Positions 16,749 through 25,261 of a DNA stretch of 58,006 nucleotides are shown here, in pieces. The position numbers were made by a program, and so were the translations under genes. The first letter of the stretch is position 1. Each line of letters starts with the position of its first letter. Source of the DNA: Herbinix sp. (GTDB taxonomy: Bacteria > Bacillota > Clostridia > Lachnospirales > Lachnospiraceae); the NCBI GenBank assembly GCA_029239235.1, contig JAQZBD010000018.1, positions 1 through 58,006 of the forward strand. Reading direction: 5' to 3'. Below the pieces are notes generated by a model. That model had not been told where the DNA came from. It did no database searches and saw nothing but the letters and a program-made list of their open reading frames with translations.

Positions 16749-18107
16749 ATGCAGCTTGAGGATAAAAAGGTAATGGTATATGGAGCAGCGAAAAGCGGTA
16801 TTTCAGCTACGAGACTGCTGCAAAGGCTGGGGGCATCTGTCATCTTATATGATGGCAATGTGACCATAACAAAATTTGACTTCGTAAATCAATTTGATAT
16901 TGAAGATGGATTCACGCTTATAACAGGGAGTCTATCGGAGGATTTAATTGATTCCATTGATCTGTTAGTGATCAGTCCGGGAGTTCCTTGCGATCATCCG
17001 GATATTGTTAGAATGAAAGAGAAGAACATACCGGTCTGGGGTGAGATTGAACTCGCTTTTTGTTATACCAAGGGAAAAGTCATTGGTATAACCGGAACAA
17101 ATGGCAAGACAACAACTACAACCTTAGTTGGAAAGTTAATGAAAAGCTATTTTCCAGAGGTTTTTGTTGTAGGCAATATTGGAAAGAGCTATACCGATGT
17201 TGCGCTTGATACCAGGTCGGATACGGTTACCGTAATTGAGCTTAGTAGCTTTCAATTAGAAACGATTCAAACCTTCAAACCGGATGTAAGTACTATTTTA
17301 AATATTACACCGGATCATCTGGATCGGCATCATACGATGGAAGAATACATAGCCATGAAAGAACGGATCGCGCTCAATCAGTCGGTAAATGAGCTTTGCA
17401 TCCTGAATTATGAAGACGAGATACTTCGTAATATGGCAGCTCGGTTAAAGACAAAGGTATTATTTTTCAGTAGTAAGCGGGAACTGGAGGAAGGACTTTA
17501 TCTGGAAGAGGATGAAATATATTATTCTAGGTCTGGAGAAAAGAAATTAATATGTGATGTGAATCGCCTGCGTGTGATAGGCAGACATAATTATGAGAAT
17601 ATCATGGCGGCGGTAGGAATCGCCCTTCAAATGGGTGTTCCAATGGAATATATACGTAAGACCCTCTTTAACTTTAAAGGGGTGGAACATCGAATTGAAT
17701 ATGTAGAAACAATTCATGGTGTTACCTATTACAATGATTCGAAAGGAACAAACCCGGATGCCTCGATCAAGGCAATCCAGGCAATGAAAGGCCCCACAGT
17801 ACTTATTGCAGGGGGATATGATAAAAAGGTTTCCTTTGTACCCTGGCTTCAAACCTTTCAGGGAAAGGTGAAGTGTCTGGTATTGATTGGCCAGACGAAG
17901 AAGCAAATAGCGAAAGAGGCGAGACATCAGGATATTCATAATATATACCTGGCAGACAGCTTAGAAGAGGCTGTAAGGATCAGTGCCAGTCAGGCAAAAT
18001 ACGGAGATAATGTATTGCTGTCACCGGCCTGTGCTAGCTGGGGGATGTTTGATGATTTTGAACAAAGGGGAAATTTATTCAAGCAATATGTAAGAAGCAT
18101 GCTTTAG
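16749..18107 (+). CDS. murD: UDP-N-acetylmuramoylalanine--D-glutamate ligase
   Basis: Cytoplasmic Mur ligase adding D-Glu to UDP-MurNAc-L-Ala. N-terminal Rossmann domain begins VMVYGAAKSGISA; the ATP loop GITGTNGKTTTTT is at about 113-125, the central domain has SSFQLETI and NITPDHLDRH, and the C-terminal domain has YNDSKGTNPDA and SPACASWGMFDDFEQRG, typical of MurD. ATG 16749 with GGAGG 6 bases ahead gives 452 residues; GTG 16722 would add nine residues without a ribosome site. Confidence 0.96.
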   Translation: MQLEDKKVMVYGAAKSGISATRLLQRLGASVILYDGNVTITKFDFVNQFDIEDGFTLITGSLSEDLIDSIDLLVISPGVPCDHPDIVRMKEKNIPVWGEIELAFCYTKGKVIGITGTNGKTTTTTLVGKLMKSYFPEVFVVGNIGKSYTDVALDTRSDTVTVIELSSFQLETIQTFKPDVSTILNITPDHLDRHHTMEEYIAMKERIALNQSVNELCILNYEDEILRNMAARLKTKVLFFSSKRELEEGLYLEEDEIYYSRSGEKKLICDVNRLRVIGRHNYENIMAAVGIALQMGVPMEYIRKTLFNFKGVEHRIEYVETIHGVTYYNDSKGTNPDASIKAIQAMKGPTVLIAGGYDKKVSFVPWLQTFQGKVKCLVLIGQTKKQIAKEARHQDIHNIYLADSLEEAVRISASQAKYGDNVLLSPACASWGMFDDFEQRGNLFKQYVRSML

Positions 18108-18138
18108 TCGCACATAAAAAACATATAGGAGTGAAACG

Positions 18139-19278
18139 ATGGGTAGAACAGTCAGAGACGCAAATAAAAAGATACATAGCTATTACGATTATAGCTTACT
18201 ATTTCTGATACTTTTTCTTGTATGCTTTGGCTTAGTAATGATATATAGCACCAGCTCCTATAATGCACAAAGAATATATGGAAATCCAACACATTTCTTA
18301 GAACGGCAGGCACTTTTTGCGGGTCTGGGAATCTTGGTCATGCTGTTTGTATCAAAACTGGATTATCATCTGCTGACCATTAAACTGCCAATTATTAAAA
18401 TTCGGCCGGTAACTTTGTTATACATACTTTGTATTGGATTGCAGGTCTTTGTATTGTTCTTCGGAGCGGAGGTTAACGGTTCCAAACGTTGGATTGATAT
18501 GGGACCCTTAGGAAGATTTCAGCCATCAGAGTTATCCAAGATTGCAATTATTGTATTTACAGCATACATCGTAAATGTAGCGCCCAAGAGGCTTGATAAA
18601 TTTCGTGGCTTCTTAAGAGTATTAGTTTTTATTGCTCCCTTAGTAGGCTTAATCGCAATTGAAAACTTATCTACCGCTTTAATTGCCGGTGTGGTAATGG
18701 TTGCCGTCTGCTTCGTGGCTAGTAGAAAAAAAGGTTATTTTATTGCTGCCGGAGTTGGATTTATGGGTGTGGGTGCTTTGTTTATTATGTTCGTTGGCTA
18801 CCGTGCCCAACGTATTGAGGTGTGGTTGAATGTAGAAACACATGAAAAGGGCTATCAGATTTTGCAAGGTCTGTATGCTATCGCCTCAGGCGGTATCTTC
18901 GGTAAAGGACTGGGAGAGAGCATGCAAAAGCTGGGCTTCATCCCGGAATCCCATAATGATATGATATTTTCTGTCATCTGCGAAGAGCTCGGTTTATTTG
19001 GAGCCTTTGCGTTGATTTTATTGTTTATACTATTGGTTTGGCGTATTTTTATTATCGCCATCAATTCTACCGACTTATTAGGCGGCTTAATTGCTACCGG
19101 AGTCCTTGCACACATTGCCACTCAAGTTATGATTAATATTGCCGTAGTTACCAACTCCATACCATCAACGGGTATTCCTTTACCGTTTATTAGTTATGGA
19201 GGCAGTGCGGTTGTGGTTATACTTTTTGAGATGGGAATCGTACTCAGTGTATCTAACCAAATAAAAGGAGAAAAATAG
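18139..19278 (+). CDS. ftsW: SEDS-family peptidoglycan polymerase FtsW/SpoVE
   Basis: Polytopic membrane glycosyltransferase that polymerises lipid II with its cognate class B PBP. Ten helices are expected; the conserved loops are GSKRWIDMGPLGRFQPSE near 114, NDMIFSVICEELGLFGA near 272 and NSIPSTGIPLPFISYGGSA near 338. 379 residues. TAGGAGTG precedes ATG 18139. Because it follows a SpoVD-like PBP and occupies the spoVE position of B. subtilis, it may serve the septum, the spore cortex or both; sequence alone does not decide. Confidence 0.92.
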   Translation: MGRTVRDANKKIHSYYDYSLLFLILFLVCFGLVMIYSTSSYNAQRIYGNPTHFLERQALFAGLGILVMLFVSKLDYHLLTIKLPIIKIRPVTLLYILCIGLQVFVLFFGAEVNGSKRWIDMGPLGRFQPSELSKIAIIVFTAYIVNVAPKRLDKFRGFLRVLVFIAPLVGLIAIENLSTALIAGVVMVAVCFVASRKKGYFIAAGVGFMGVGALFIMFVGYRAQRIEVWLNVETHEKGYQILQGLYAIASGGIFGKGLGESMQKLGFIPESHNDMIFSVICEELGLFGAFALILLFILLVWRIFIIAINSTDLLGGLIATGVLAHIATQVMINIAVVTNSIPSTGIPLPFISYGGSAVVVILFEMGIVLSVSNQIKGEK

Positions 19279-19344
19279 GTCATTCACCCGGACATGCAAG
19301 ATATCATATAGTGTATTATATTTCCTTCAAGTCTGAGGTGTAGT

Positions 19345-20658
19345 ATGTCGAGTATTGAGATAATCGGCGGGAAGCAGCTGAAAGGTGAACTTAAGATTCA
19401 GGGTTCAAAGAATGCAGCATTGCCTGTAGTTGCTGCTACTATTTTGAATAAAGGTATCTCCAAACTAAAGAATTGTCCTAGGATTCTGGACGTATTCCAT
19501 ATGGTTAAAATTCTGGAAGAGCTAGGCTGTAAGACCAGTTGGGAAGAGAATACTCTTATTGTAGATAGCAGTATGGCAGATAATACCCATGTTTCAGAAG
19601 ATTCAGTGAGAAAAATGAGAAGTTCTATCCTGTTTTTAGGTGCTATTCTGGGGCGTTTTCATGAAGTTACGATTGCATACCCGGGTGGCTGTGCTATAGG
19701 AAAAAGACCAATTGACTATCACCTGAATGCAATTAAAAAGATGAATGTCACAGAGGAATTTTTACAGGAAGACGGTAGCATGATTCATTGCTACTCAGAT
19801 AGGATTATCGGCACAGACATATTTTTGGAATTTCCCAGCGTTGGAGCGACACAGAATATTGTTTTGACGGCGGTACTGGCAACTGGTATTACTCGAATTT
19901 ATAATGCTGCAAGAGAACCCGAGATTACGGAGGTTTGTAACTACTTAATTGAAGCGGGTGCAAGGATTCGCGGGCTAGGTTCCGCTTATCTCGAGATTGA
20001 AGGGGTAAAAGAATTAAAGGATGTTGAATTTAGCCTTTCAACCGATCGGATTGTTGCAGGAACATATATGGCAGCGGTTGCAGCAGTGAGAGGAGATGTA
20101 CTATTTACACATACGCCAATCAGGCATTTGGACTCAACGCTTCATGTCTTGAATAAAACAGGGTGTAAGATTGAGGTGAATGGTGATAATGTTCGGGTTA
20201 GGAATTTTGGGAGGCCATTACCTCTTGGTGAACTAAAAACAAAGCCTTATCCTGGTTTCCCAACCGATATGCAATCACAATTGATGACGGTTCTGGCATT
20301 GGCGGATGGGAAAAGTACAATTCTGGAGGAAATATTTGAATCTAGATACCAGAATGTAGATGATCTAATAAGGATGGGAGCCGAGATAAAGCTTTTAGAC
20401 TCAAATGCGGCAGAGATCACCGGAGTAGATCGTTTGCATGGTGCAGTTGTTCATGCTCATGATTTAAGAGGTGGAGCAGCTTTAATTATCGCAGGTCTTA
20501 CGGCTGAGGGAACAACGATTGTTCATGATGCAACTTACATCGAGAGAGGCTACGAGGATATATGTCGTGACTTTTTGAGTCTGGGTGCGAATATAAGGTA
20601 CTGTAGTGAAAACAAGACGGACAGTTCAAAGGTGAGTGATCACATAGCCGAACGGTAG
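19345..20658 (+). CDS. murA: UDP-N-acetylglucosamine 1-carboxyvinyltransferase
   Basis: First committed step of wall synthesis: transfer of enolpyruvate from PEP to UDP-GlcNAc. The protein (437 residues) has K22 in QGSKNAALP, the catalytic and fosfomycin-target cysteine C116 in PGGCAIGKRP, and the RGGAALIIAGL segment near the C-terminus. GAGGTG lies 5 bases before ATG 19345. In B. subtilis murG and murB follow spoVE; here murA occupies that place. Clostridia often carry two murA copies, so this may be one of a pair. Confidence 0.95.
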   Translation: MSSIEIIGGKQLKGELKIQGSKNAALPVVAATILNKGISKLKNCPRILDVFHMVKILEELGCKTSWEENTLIVDSSMADNTHVSEDSVRKMRSSILFLGAILGRFHEVTIAYPGGCAIGKRPIDYHLNAIKKMNVTEEFLQEDGSMIHCYSDRIIGTDIFLEFPSVGATQNIVLTAVLATGITRIYNAAREPEITEVCNYLIEAGARIRGLGSAYLEIEGVKELKDVEFSLSTDRIVAGTYMAAVAAVRGDVLFTHTPIRHLDSTLHVLNKTGCKIEVNGDNVRVRNFGRPLPLGELKTKPYPGFPTDMQSQLMTVLALADGKSTILEEIFESRYQNVDDLIRMGAEIKLLDSNAAEITGVDRLHGAVVHAHDLRGGAALIIAGLTAEGTTIVHDATYIERGYEDICRDFLSLGANIRYCSENKTDSSKVSDHIAER

Positions 20659-20677
20659 CGCTTGAAGGTAACATAGT

Positions 20678-20750
20678 CCGGATTCGTTTATGAACGGCGT
20701 TATTTCGGCGCCTTTTAGGAGAAGTAAAATACAACTTCTGATAACTTAGT
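20678..20750 (-). repeat. diverged inverted copy of the 95-bp structured repeat, upstream of ftsQ
   Basis: Read on the minus strand, this stretch resembles the unit at 29834-30023: the ACTTCT/AGAAGT hairpin (20720-20725 with 20734-20739), the GGCG/CGCC hairpin (20696-20699 with 20709-20712) and the linking CTTTT are all present in the same order and spacing. The outer GTTCC arms are degraded. It ends just before the ftsQ ribosome site, so it lies in the ftsQ leader. Confidence 0.6.
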
Positions 20751-20762
20751 TTGGAGGAAACA

Positions 20763-21638
20763 GTGAATAGGAATATGCGAAGGAATTCAAATAGCGTAGG
20801 TTTAAGAATTGGTAAAAAATTATTGATTCTTCTGATGATGGTCGGAATTCCTGTATTCATTTTACTGACTTCTTTTAATATTGAGACAGTAGAAGTGGTT
20901 GGAGCGAAAGAGTACACGAGTGAGCAAATCAAGGAGCAGGTAATTACATCACCCCAGGAGCATAATTCTTTGTACTTATATCTTAAGTATAAGTTTTTTT
21001 CCACACCTCAGTTACCTTTTATTGAGAAAATGAATGTTGAAATGAATGGTAATCATGCTGTTACTATTTATGTTTATGAAAAAATGGTTGCGGGCTGCGT
21101 AGAGTTTATGGGAGAATATTTATATTTTGATAAGGATGGAATTGTCGTAGAGAGTTCCTCAAAAAAGCTTGATAAGATTCCTGAAATAAAAGGACTTAAA
21201 TTTAGTGAAATTATTTTGAATGAAAAACTCAAGGTACAAAACGTGGTCTTGGAAAATCAGGATGTGAATGTGGAACAGGAATCTAAGTTAAGCGAAAAGC
21301 AAAAACTTCTACAGCAGCAAGAGGAAGCACAGAAGCAGGCACAGGAAGAAAAGAAGCGTAATGAGAAATTGTTTGATACCATTATCAATTTAATGCAACT
21401 CATAGATAAATACGAGCTGGATATTGATGCCATCAATTTTAATACGAGTGATGAAGTCACAGTTGACAGTGATGGAATAAGAATTTTGCTCGGAAAAAAA
21501 AGCACATATGATGAAGAGTTTTCCGAAATAAAAAGCATTATGGTAAAGGCAAAGGGAATGGATATCACAATTGACATGAGAAATTATGTAAAAGGGATGG
21601 AAAATATTATCGCAAAACCCAAAAAAGCGACAGAATAG
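20763..21638 (+). CDS. ftsQ: cell division protein FtsQ/DivIB
   Basis: Bitopic divisome protein. A short basic tail precedes a transmembrane helix at about 19-37, then a POTRA domain begins FNIETVEVVGAKEYTSEQIKEQV. The C-terminal part contains a long Gln/Glu/Lys-rich helix at about 180-210 (SKLSEKQKLLQQQEEAQKQ), an unusual insertion into the beta domain. GTG 20763 has GGAGG 5 bases ahead; TTG 20751 overlaps that site and ATG 20775 is the alternative. 291 residues. Placement between murA and ftsZ supports the call. There is no ftsA between it and ftsZ. Confidence 0.88.
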   Translation: MNRNMRRNSNSVGLRIGKKLLILLMMVGIPVFILLTSFNIETVEVVGAKEYTSEQIKEQVITSPQEHNSLYLYLKYKFFSTPQLPFIEKMNVEMNGNHAVTIYVYEKMVAGCVEFMGEYLYFDKDGIVVESSSKKLDKIPEIKGLKFSEIILNEKLKVQNVVLENQDVNVEQESKLSEKQKLLQQQEEAQKQAQEEKKRNEKLFDTIINLMQLIDKYELDIDAINFNTSDEVTVDSDGIRILLGKKSTYDEEFSEIKSIMVKAKGMDITIDMRNYVKGMENIIAKPKKATE

Positions 21639-21682
21639 GGAAAAAAGTCACAAATAAATATCTTAATTTTTTAAAATTATAC

Positions 21683-21711
21683 TTGATTATTTGGGAATTT
21701 AAAGATATCAT
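21683..21711 (+). promoter_or_regulatory. putative sigma-A promoter of ftsZ
   Basis: TTGATT (21683-21688), 17-base spacer, TATCAT (21706-21711), in the 254-base ftsQ-ftsZ gap. It predicts a leader of about 175 bases. Confidence 0.5.
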
Positions 21712-21731
21712 ATAAGATAGGATTATGCTAT

Positions 21732-21847
21732 ACCACACTTAGTATAGGGTATGAATTTTATCCCATTATGATGTGGTTTTGGAAGAAAACTGGAACATTT
21801 TGAAGGGGATTGTGAACTCGTATAGGTAATTTGTGAGGACAAGTTAC
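21732..21847 (+). other. structured ftsZ leader
   Basis: Two dyads lie in the ftsZ leader: ACCACA/TGTGGT (21732-21737, 21772-21777) and GTAATTTGT-GAGG-ACAAGTTAC (21826-21847, 9 bp with one G-U and a 4-base loop). Neither has a T-tract. They could modulate translation or stability of ftsZ mRNA; no known riboswitch is recognised. Confidence 0.4.
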
Positions 21848-21892
21848 TTGTGAGCTTTTGAAAGAGAATACGTTTAAAAGGAGGAATAGACC

Positions 21893-23143
21893 TTGCTTGA
21901 GATAAGAACAAATGAGGCGGACACTACAGCTAAAATACTTGTAATCGGGGTAGGAGGAGCAGGTAATAACGCCGTTAATCGAATGATAGAAGAGAATATT
22001 CTTGGTGTTGATTTTGTCTGTGTTAATACGGATAAACAGCACTTAAAAAATTGTAAAGCACCACTGTGCATTCAAATCGGAGAGAAGCTTACAAAAGGTC
22101 TTGGTGCCGGAGCTCAACCTGAAATTGGACAAAAAGCGGCTGAGGAAAGCAAAGAGCAGTTAACTGAGATAATAAAAGGTGCTGATATGGTTTTTGTTAC
22201 CTGTGGTATGGGTGGCGGAACTGGTACCGGTGCAGCTCCTGTTGTTGCTCAGATTGCGAAAGACATGGGAATTCTTACAGTTGGTATTGTAACGAAGCCC
22301 TTTCGATTTGAAGCAAAAACACGAATGACGAATGCAGTGAATGGTATTGATCGTTTAAAAGAGAATGTTGATACCTTGATTGTGATTCCAAATGATAAAT
22401 TACTTGAGATTGTTGATCGCAGAACTACAATGCCGGATGCTCTTCGTAAAGCGGATGAAGTGTTACAGCAAGGTGTTCAAGGAATCACGGATTTAATTAA
22501 TGTTCCGGGACTGATTAACCTTGACTTTGCAGATGTTCAGACCGTTATGAAGGACAAGGGTGTAGCACATATCGGTATCGGTATGGGCGTTGGAGATGAT
22601 AAGTGTATCGATGCTGTAAAACAGGCAATTACAAGTCCTCTCCTTGAAACAACAATTCAAGGCGCTTCCCATGTTATCATTAACATATCAGGTGATATCA
22701 GCTTGATTGAGGCAAATGAAGCGGCTACCTTAGTTCAGGAACTTGCAGGGGATACGGCAAATATTATTTTTGGTGCTATGTTTGATGATGTTAACCCGGA
22801 TACAGCTACGATCACGGTCATTGCTACCGGATTAGATGCTAGATCAAAGGATATGGTTAAAACACCGGATTTCTTAAGACAGCCTCATAACACAGGAGGA
22901 TTTGGCAATACCATGAGCAGACCGGTATCAAAGCCGGAATTTAATATGAGCAGGCCTTCCTACACGACTGGGACAACCTATAATTCAACTCCCCAGACAA
23001 CATCACAGCCTTCCTCATCACCGTATCATACTGATCCAAACAGACGGCCGATTAGTCAACCGGCAAAAGCACCGACCAATACGAATACTGATCCCAGTGG
23101 AATTAAGATTCCGGAGTTTTTGCAGAAAAACCGTCATAAATAA
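21893..23143 (+). CDS. ftsZ: cell division GTPase FtsZ
   Basis: Tubulin homologue that forms the Z ring. [13 protein letters not shown] lies near 20, the tubulin signature [10 protein letters not shown] at about 107-116, and the T7 synergy loop around NLDFADV near 204. A Pro/Thr/Ser-rich linker (about 325-400) leads to the conserved C-terminal peptide [11 protein letters not shown] that binds SepF, FtsA or EzrA. The start is TTG 21893 with AAGGAGG about 8 bases ahead; a TTG start on so abundant a protein suggests tuned translation. 416 residues. A strong terminator follows. Confidence 0.97.
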   Translation: MLEIRTNEADTTAKILVIGVGGAGNNAVNRMIEENILGVDFVCVNTDKQHLKNCKAPLCIQIGEKLTKGLGAGAQPEIGQKAAEESKEQLTEIIKGADMVFVTCGMGGGTGTGAAPVVAQIAKDMGILTVGIVTKPFRFEAKTRMTNAVNGIDRLKENVDTLIVIPNDKLLEIVDRRTTMPDALRKADEVLQQGVQGITDLINVPGLINLDFADVQTVMKDKGVAHIGIGMGVGDDKCIDAVKQAITSPLLETTIQGASHVIINISGDISLIEANEAATLVQELAGDTANIIFGAMFDDVNPDTATITVIATGLDARSKDMVKTPDFLRQPHNTGGFGNTMSRPVSKPEFNMSRPSYTTGTTYNSTPQTTSQPSSSPYHTDPNRRPISQPAKAPTNTNTDPSGIKIPEFLQKNRHK

Positions 23144-23164
23144 GAATACATAAAGAGAATTAAG

Positions 23165-23206
23165 CTGTCAGATTATTGCGATAAGAATAGTCTGGCAGTT
23201 TTTTTT
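23165..23206 (+). terminator. intrinsic terminator after ftsZ
   Basis: CTGTCAGATTA (23165-23175) pairs with TAGTCTGGCAG (23188-23198), 11 bp with two G-U pairs, followed by eight T (23199-23206). It ends the dcw cluster. Confidence 0.9.
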
Positions 23207-23278
23207 GCGCGAAAAATGAAAAATATAATCTTTACTGTAGGAAATAGTAAATGAAAACAACGATTTAAATTCCAGAAA

Positions 23279-23311
23279 ATGACATATATTGAATTCGAAA
23301 CAAGTTATAAT
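23279..23311 (+). promoter_or_regulatory. putative spoIIG-type promoter with long spacer
   Basis: ATGACA (23279-23284) and a perfect TATAAT (23306-23311) are 21 bases apart. The B. subtilis spoIIG promoter is known for an overlong (22-bp) spacer that makes it depend on Spo0A~P. A Spo0A-box-like sequence, TTCGAAA (complement TTTCGAA, one mismatch to TGNCGAA), lies in the spacer at 23294-23300. Promoter identity is inference. Confidence 0.5.
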
Positions 23312-23431
23312 CGAACTATCATCAATGAGACATCCAAAGAGAGAGGAATGCTATTTTGTTTCATAAGCATTGATAGGTGCAGTGATGAGCAAATACTCAG
23401 GATAAGTCATTCTATGCGATGGAGGTGAATT

Positions 23432-24370
23432 TTGTATTTCGAAGTATATCCAGATATCATTTTTATCCTGAATTTTATCTTGGATTTCATATTACTATAT
23501 CTCATAAAGAAGATCAACAGAAAAGAAAGCACCTTAATAAGACGAATAGCTGCAGCGGCTGTTGGAGCAGGTGTTGCTGCGCTGGTTAGTCTATATCCGT
23601 GGATGAATGCCATTTTAAGGGTAATTATCATGAATCTTGTTACCGCGATCTTTATGATAAGAATTTCATTCGGGAAAATGGGAAAAGGTGACCTGATAAA
23701 ACAGGTTATAACATTGTATTTTATTACATATGCAATCGGTGGATTTGTTAATACGGTTTATTATAATACGAATATTAAAATTCGACTGATACAATTTGGA
23801 GAATTCTTTCTATATAGCGACATTTCCTGGCAGTTTATTGCTTTGATTTTTGCGATAGTTTTAGTGCTAATGCTGATCATCATCTGGTTATATCGGTGCT
23901 ATGTGGGAAGTAAAATGGAATTATATGATGTTGAACTGTTTCTTCTTAATAACCATATCAAAACAAAGGGATTATTTGATACGGGAAATGGACTGCAAGA
24001 TCCGGTAACCGGAAAGGCAGTTATTATTGTTGAAAATTCACTGATGGACTCCTTGCTTCCGGAGAAAATGAGAGCGCGGTTCCATCAAACCAAGGCAATA
24101 TTAGAGGGAAATCATACGGGAACCGTAGCAGAAGATGATGGAGAGGAAGATTTTCTTCCATTAAAATTGATTCCTTTCAGGTCCATAGGAACGGAAAAAG
24201 GAATGATGGTTGGGTTGGTGCTGGATAAAATGGTGATTTATGAGGGTCAGAAATCCAGTTGTATCAATAAGGTCATTGCTGCAGTTTGTGATAATCAGCT
24301 ATCTCCGCAGAAAGAGTATCATGTGATTTTGCATAAGGAATTCATCGATACAAAAGCAAACCGTTTCTGA
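23432..24370 (+). CDS. spoIIGA: sporulation sigma-E factor processing peptidase SpoIIGA
   Basis: Membrane aspartic protease that cleaves the pro-sequence of sigma-E in the mother cell after a signal from SpoIIR. Five hydrophobic segments occupy about 1-155; the soluble domain has LFDTGNGLQDP with D183 as the predicted catalytic aspartate (the enzyme works as a dimer, one Asp each). TTG 23432 has GGAGGTG about 4-8 bases ahead. 312 residues. It directly precedes sigE, as in all spoIIG operons. Confidence 0.93.
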   Translation: MYFEVYPDIIFILNFILDFILLYLIKKINRKESTLIRRIAAAAVGAGVAALVSLYPWMNAILRVIIMNLVTAIFMIRISFGKMGKGDLIKQVITLYFITYAIGGFVNTVYYNTNIKIRLIQFGEFFLYSDISWQFIALIFAIVLVLMLIIIWLYRCYVGSKMELYDVELFLLNNHIKTKGLFDTGNGLQDPVTGKAVIIVENSLMDSLLPEKMRARFHQTKAILEGNHTGTVAEDDGEEDFLPLKLIPFRSIGTEKGMMVGLVLDKMVIYEGQKSSCINKVIAAVCDNQLSPQKEYHVILHKEFIDTKANRF

Positions 24371-24418
24371 AGTTGATAACAGATAAAATGTATGTGCATA
24401 ATAATAGGAGGTCTATCA

Positions 24419-25159
24419 ATGTTACTAAAATTATCAATACCAAACAAGCTGCAATTTCGGATGATACCGAATATAAGAACATTCTTTTTCGGTCAAAAGG
24501 GGGAAATCCATTATATTGGCGGTGCTGAGATATTACCTCCGCCACTGGATCCAGTCAGGGAAGCGGAAGTTATCGAGAAGCTCGGATCAGCCGAGGATGG
24601 TGAAATGAAGTCAATCCTGGTGGAACATAATTTGAGGCTTGTTGTTTACATAGCAAAGAAATTTGATAATACGGGTGTAGGTGTGGAAGATCTGATTTCC
24701 ATTGGTACGATTGGGCTGATAAAGGCAATTAATACCTTTAACCCGGATAAAAATATTAAACTGGCAACCTATGCTTCCAGATGTATTGAAAATGAAATTC
24801 TGATGTATCTTCGAAGGAATAATAAGACGAAGCTGGAAGTATCCATTGATGAGCCTCTCAATGTTGATTGGGATGGAAATGAACTGTTGCTTTCCGATAT
24901 TCTGGGAACAGAAGAGGATGTTATTTATCATAATATTGAAGAAGAGGTAGATCGAAAATTACTTCGTAAAGCCCTGACAAAACTGTCGGATCGGGAACGA
25001 GTCATTGTAGATCTTCGATTCGGTCTGAACACGGATGACGGTTTGGAGCGGACTCAAAAAGAAGTTGCTGATCTACTTGGAATATCTCAATCCTATATCT
25101 CAAGATTAGAGAAAAAAATCATCAAGCGTTTAAAAAAGGAAATGGTACGATTTGAATAG
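24419..25159 (+). CDS. sigE: RNA polymerase sigma-E factor precursor
   Basis: Early mother-cell sporulation sigma factor, made as an inactive membrane-tethered pro-protein. Residues 1 to about 30 form the pro-sequence (amphipathic, with FFFGQKGE), followed by [13 protein letters not shown], where the family is cleaved close by. Region 2 contains [14 protein letters not shown] and [11 protein letters not shown]; region 4 ends with a helix-turn-helix at [22 protein letters not shown] 24419 has AGGAGG (24406-24411) 7 bases ahead; ATG 24392 would overlap that site. 246 residues. Confidence 0.95.
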   Translation: MLLKLSIPNKLQFRMIPNIRTFFFGQKGEIHYIGGAEILPPPLDPVREAEVIEKLGSAEDGEMKSILVEHNLRLVVYIAKKFDNTGVGVEDLISIGTIGLIKAINTFNPDKNIKLATYASRCIENEILMYLRRNNKTKLEVSIDEPLNVDWDGNELLLSDILGTEEDVIYHNIEEEVDRKLLRKALTKLSDRERVIVDLRFGLNTDDGLERTQKEVADLLGISQSYISRLEKKIIKRLKKEMVRFE

Positions 25160-25196
25160 AATCTTATAAATGGAAATTATTTCTTTCCCAATTACA

Positions 25197-25226
25197 GTAT
25201 AAATTGGAGCCAAAAAGTGAATCATT
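25197..25226 (+). promoter_or_regulatory. possible sigma-F promoter upstream of sigG
   Basis: GTATA (25197-25201), a 15-base spacer, then GTGAATCATT (25217-25226) matches the sigma-F consensus GYWTA and GGNRANANTW with two mismatches in the -10. Sigma-F drives sigG in B. subtilis. Short degenerate motifs make chance matches possible. Confidence 0.35.
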
Positions 25227-25261
25227 AATTAATGAAAATGATGTGATTCGGAGGTTTCGGT

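Noticed and set aside
20498-21004. 168-codon open frame on the minus strand over the murA-ftsQ junction
   Set aside because: It is antisense to two confident genes and the repeat between them, lacks a ribosome site and has no recognisable protein features.
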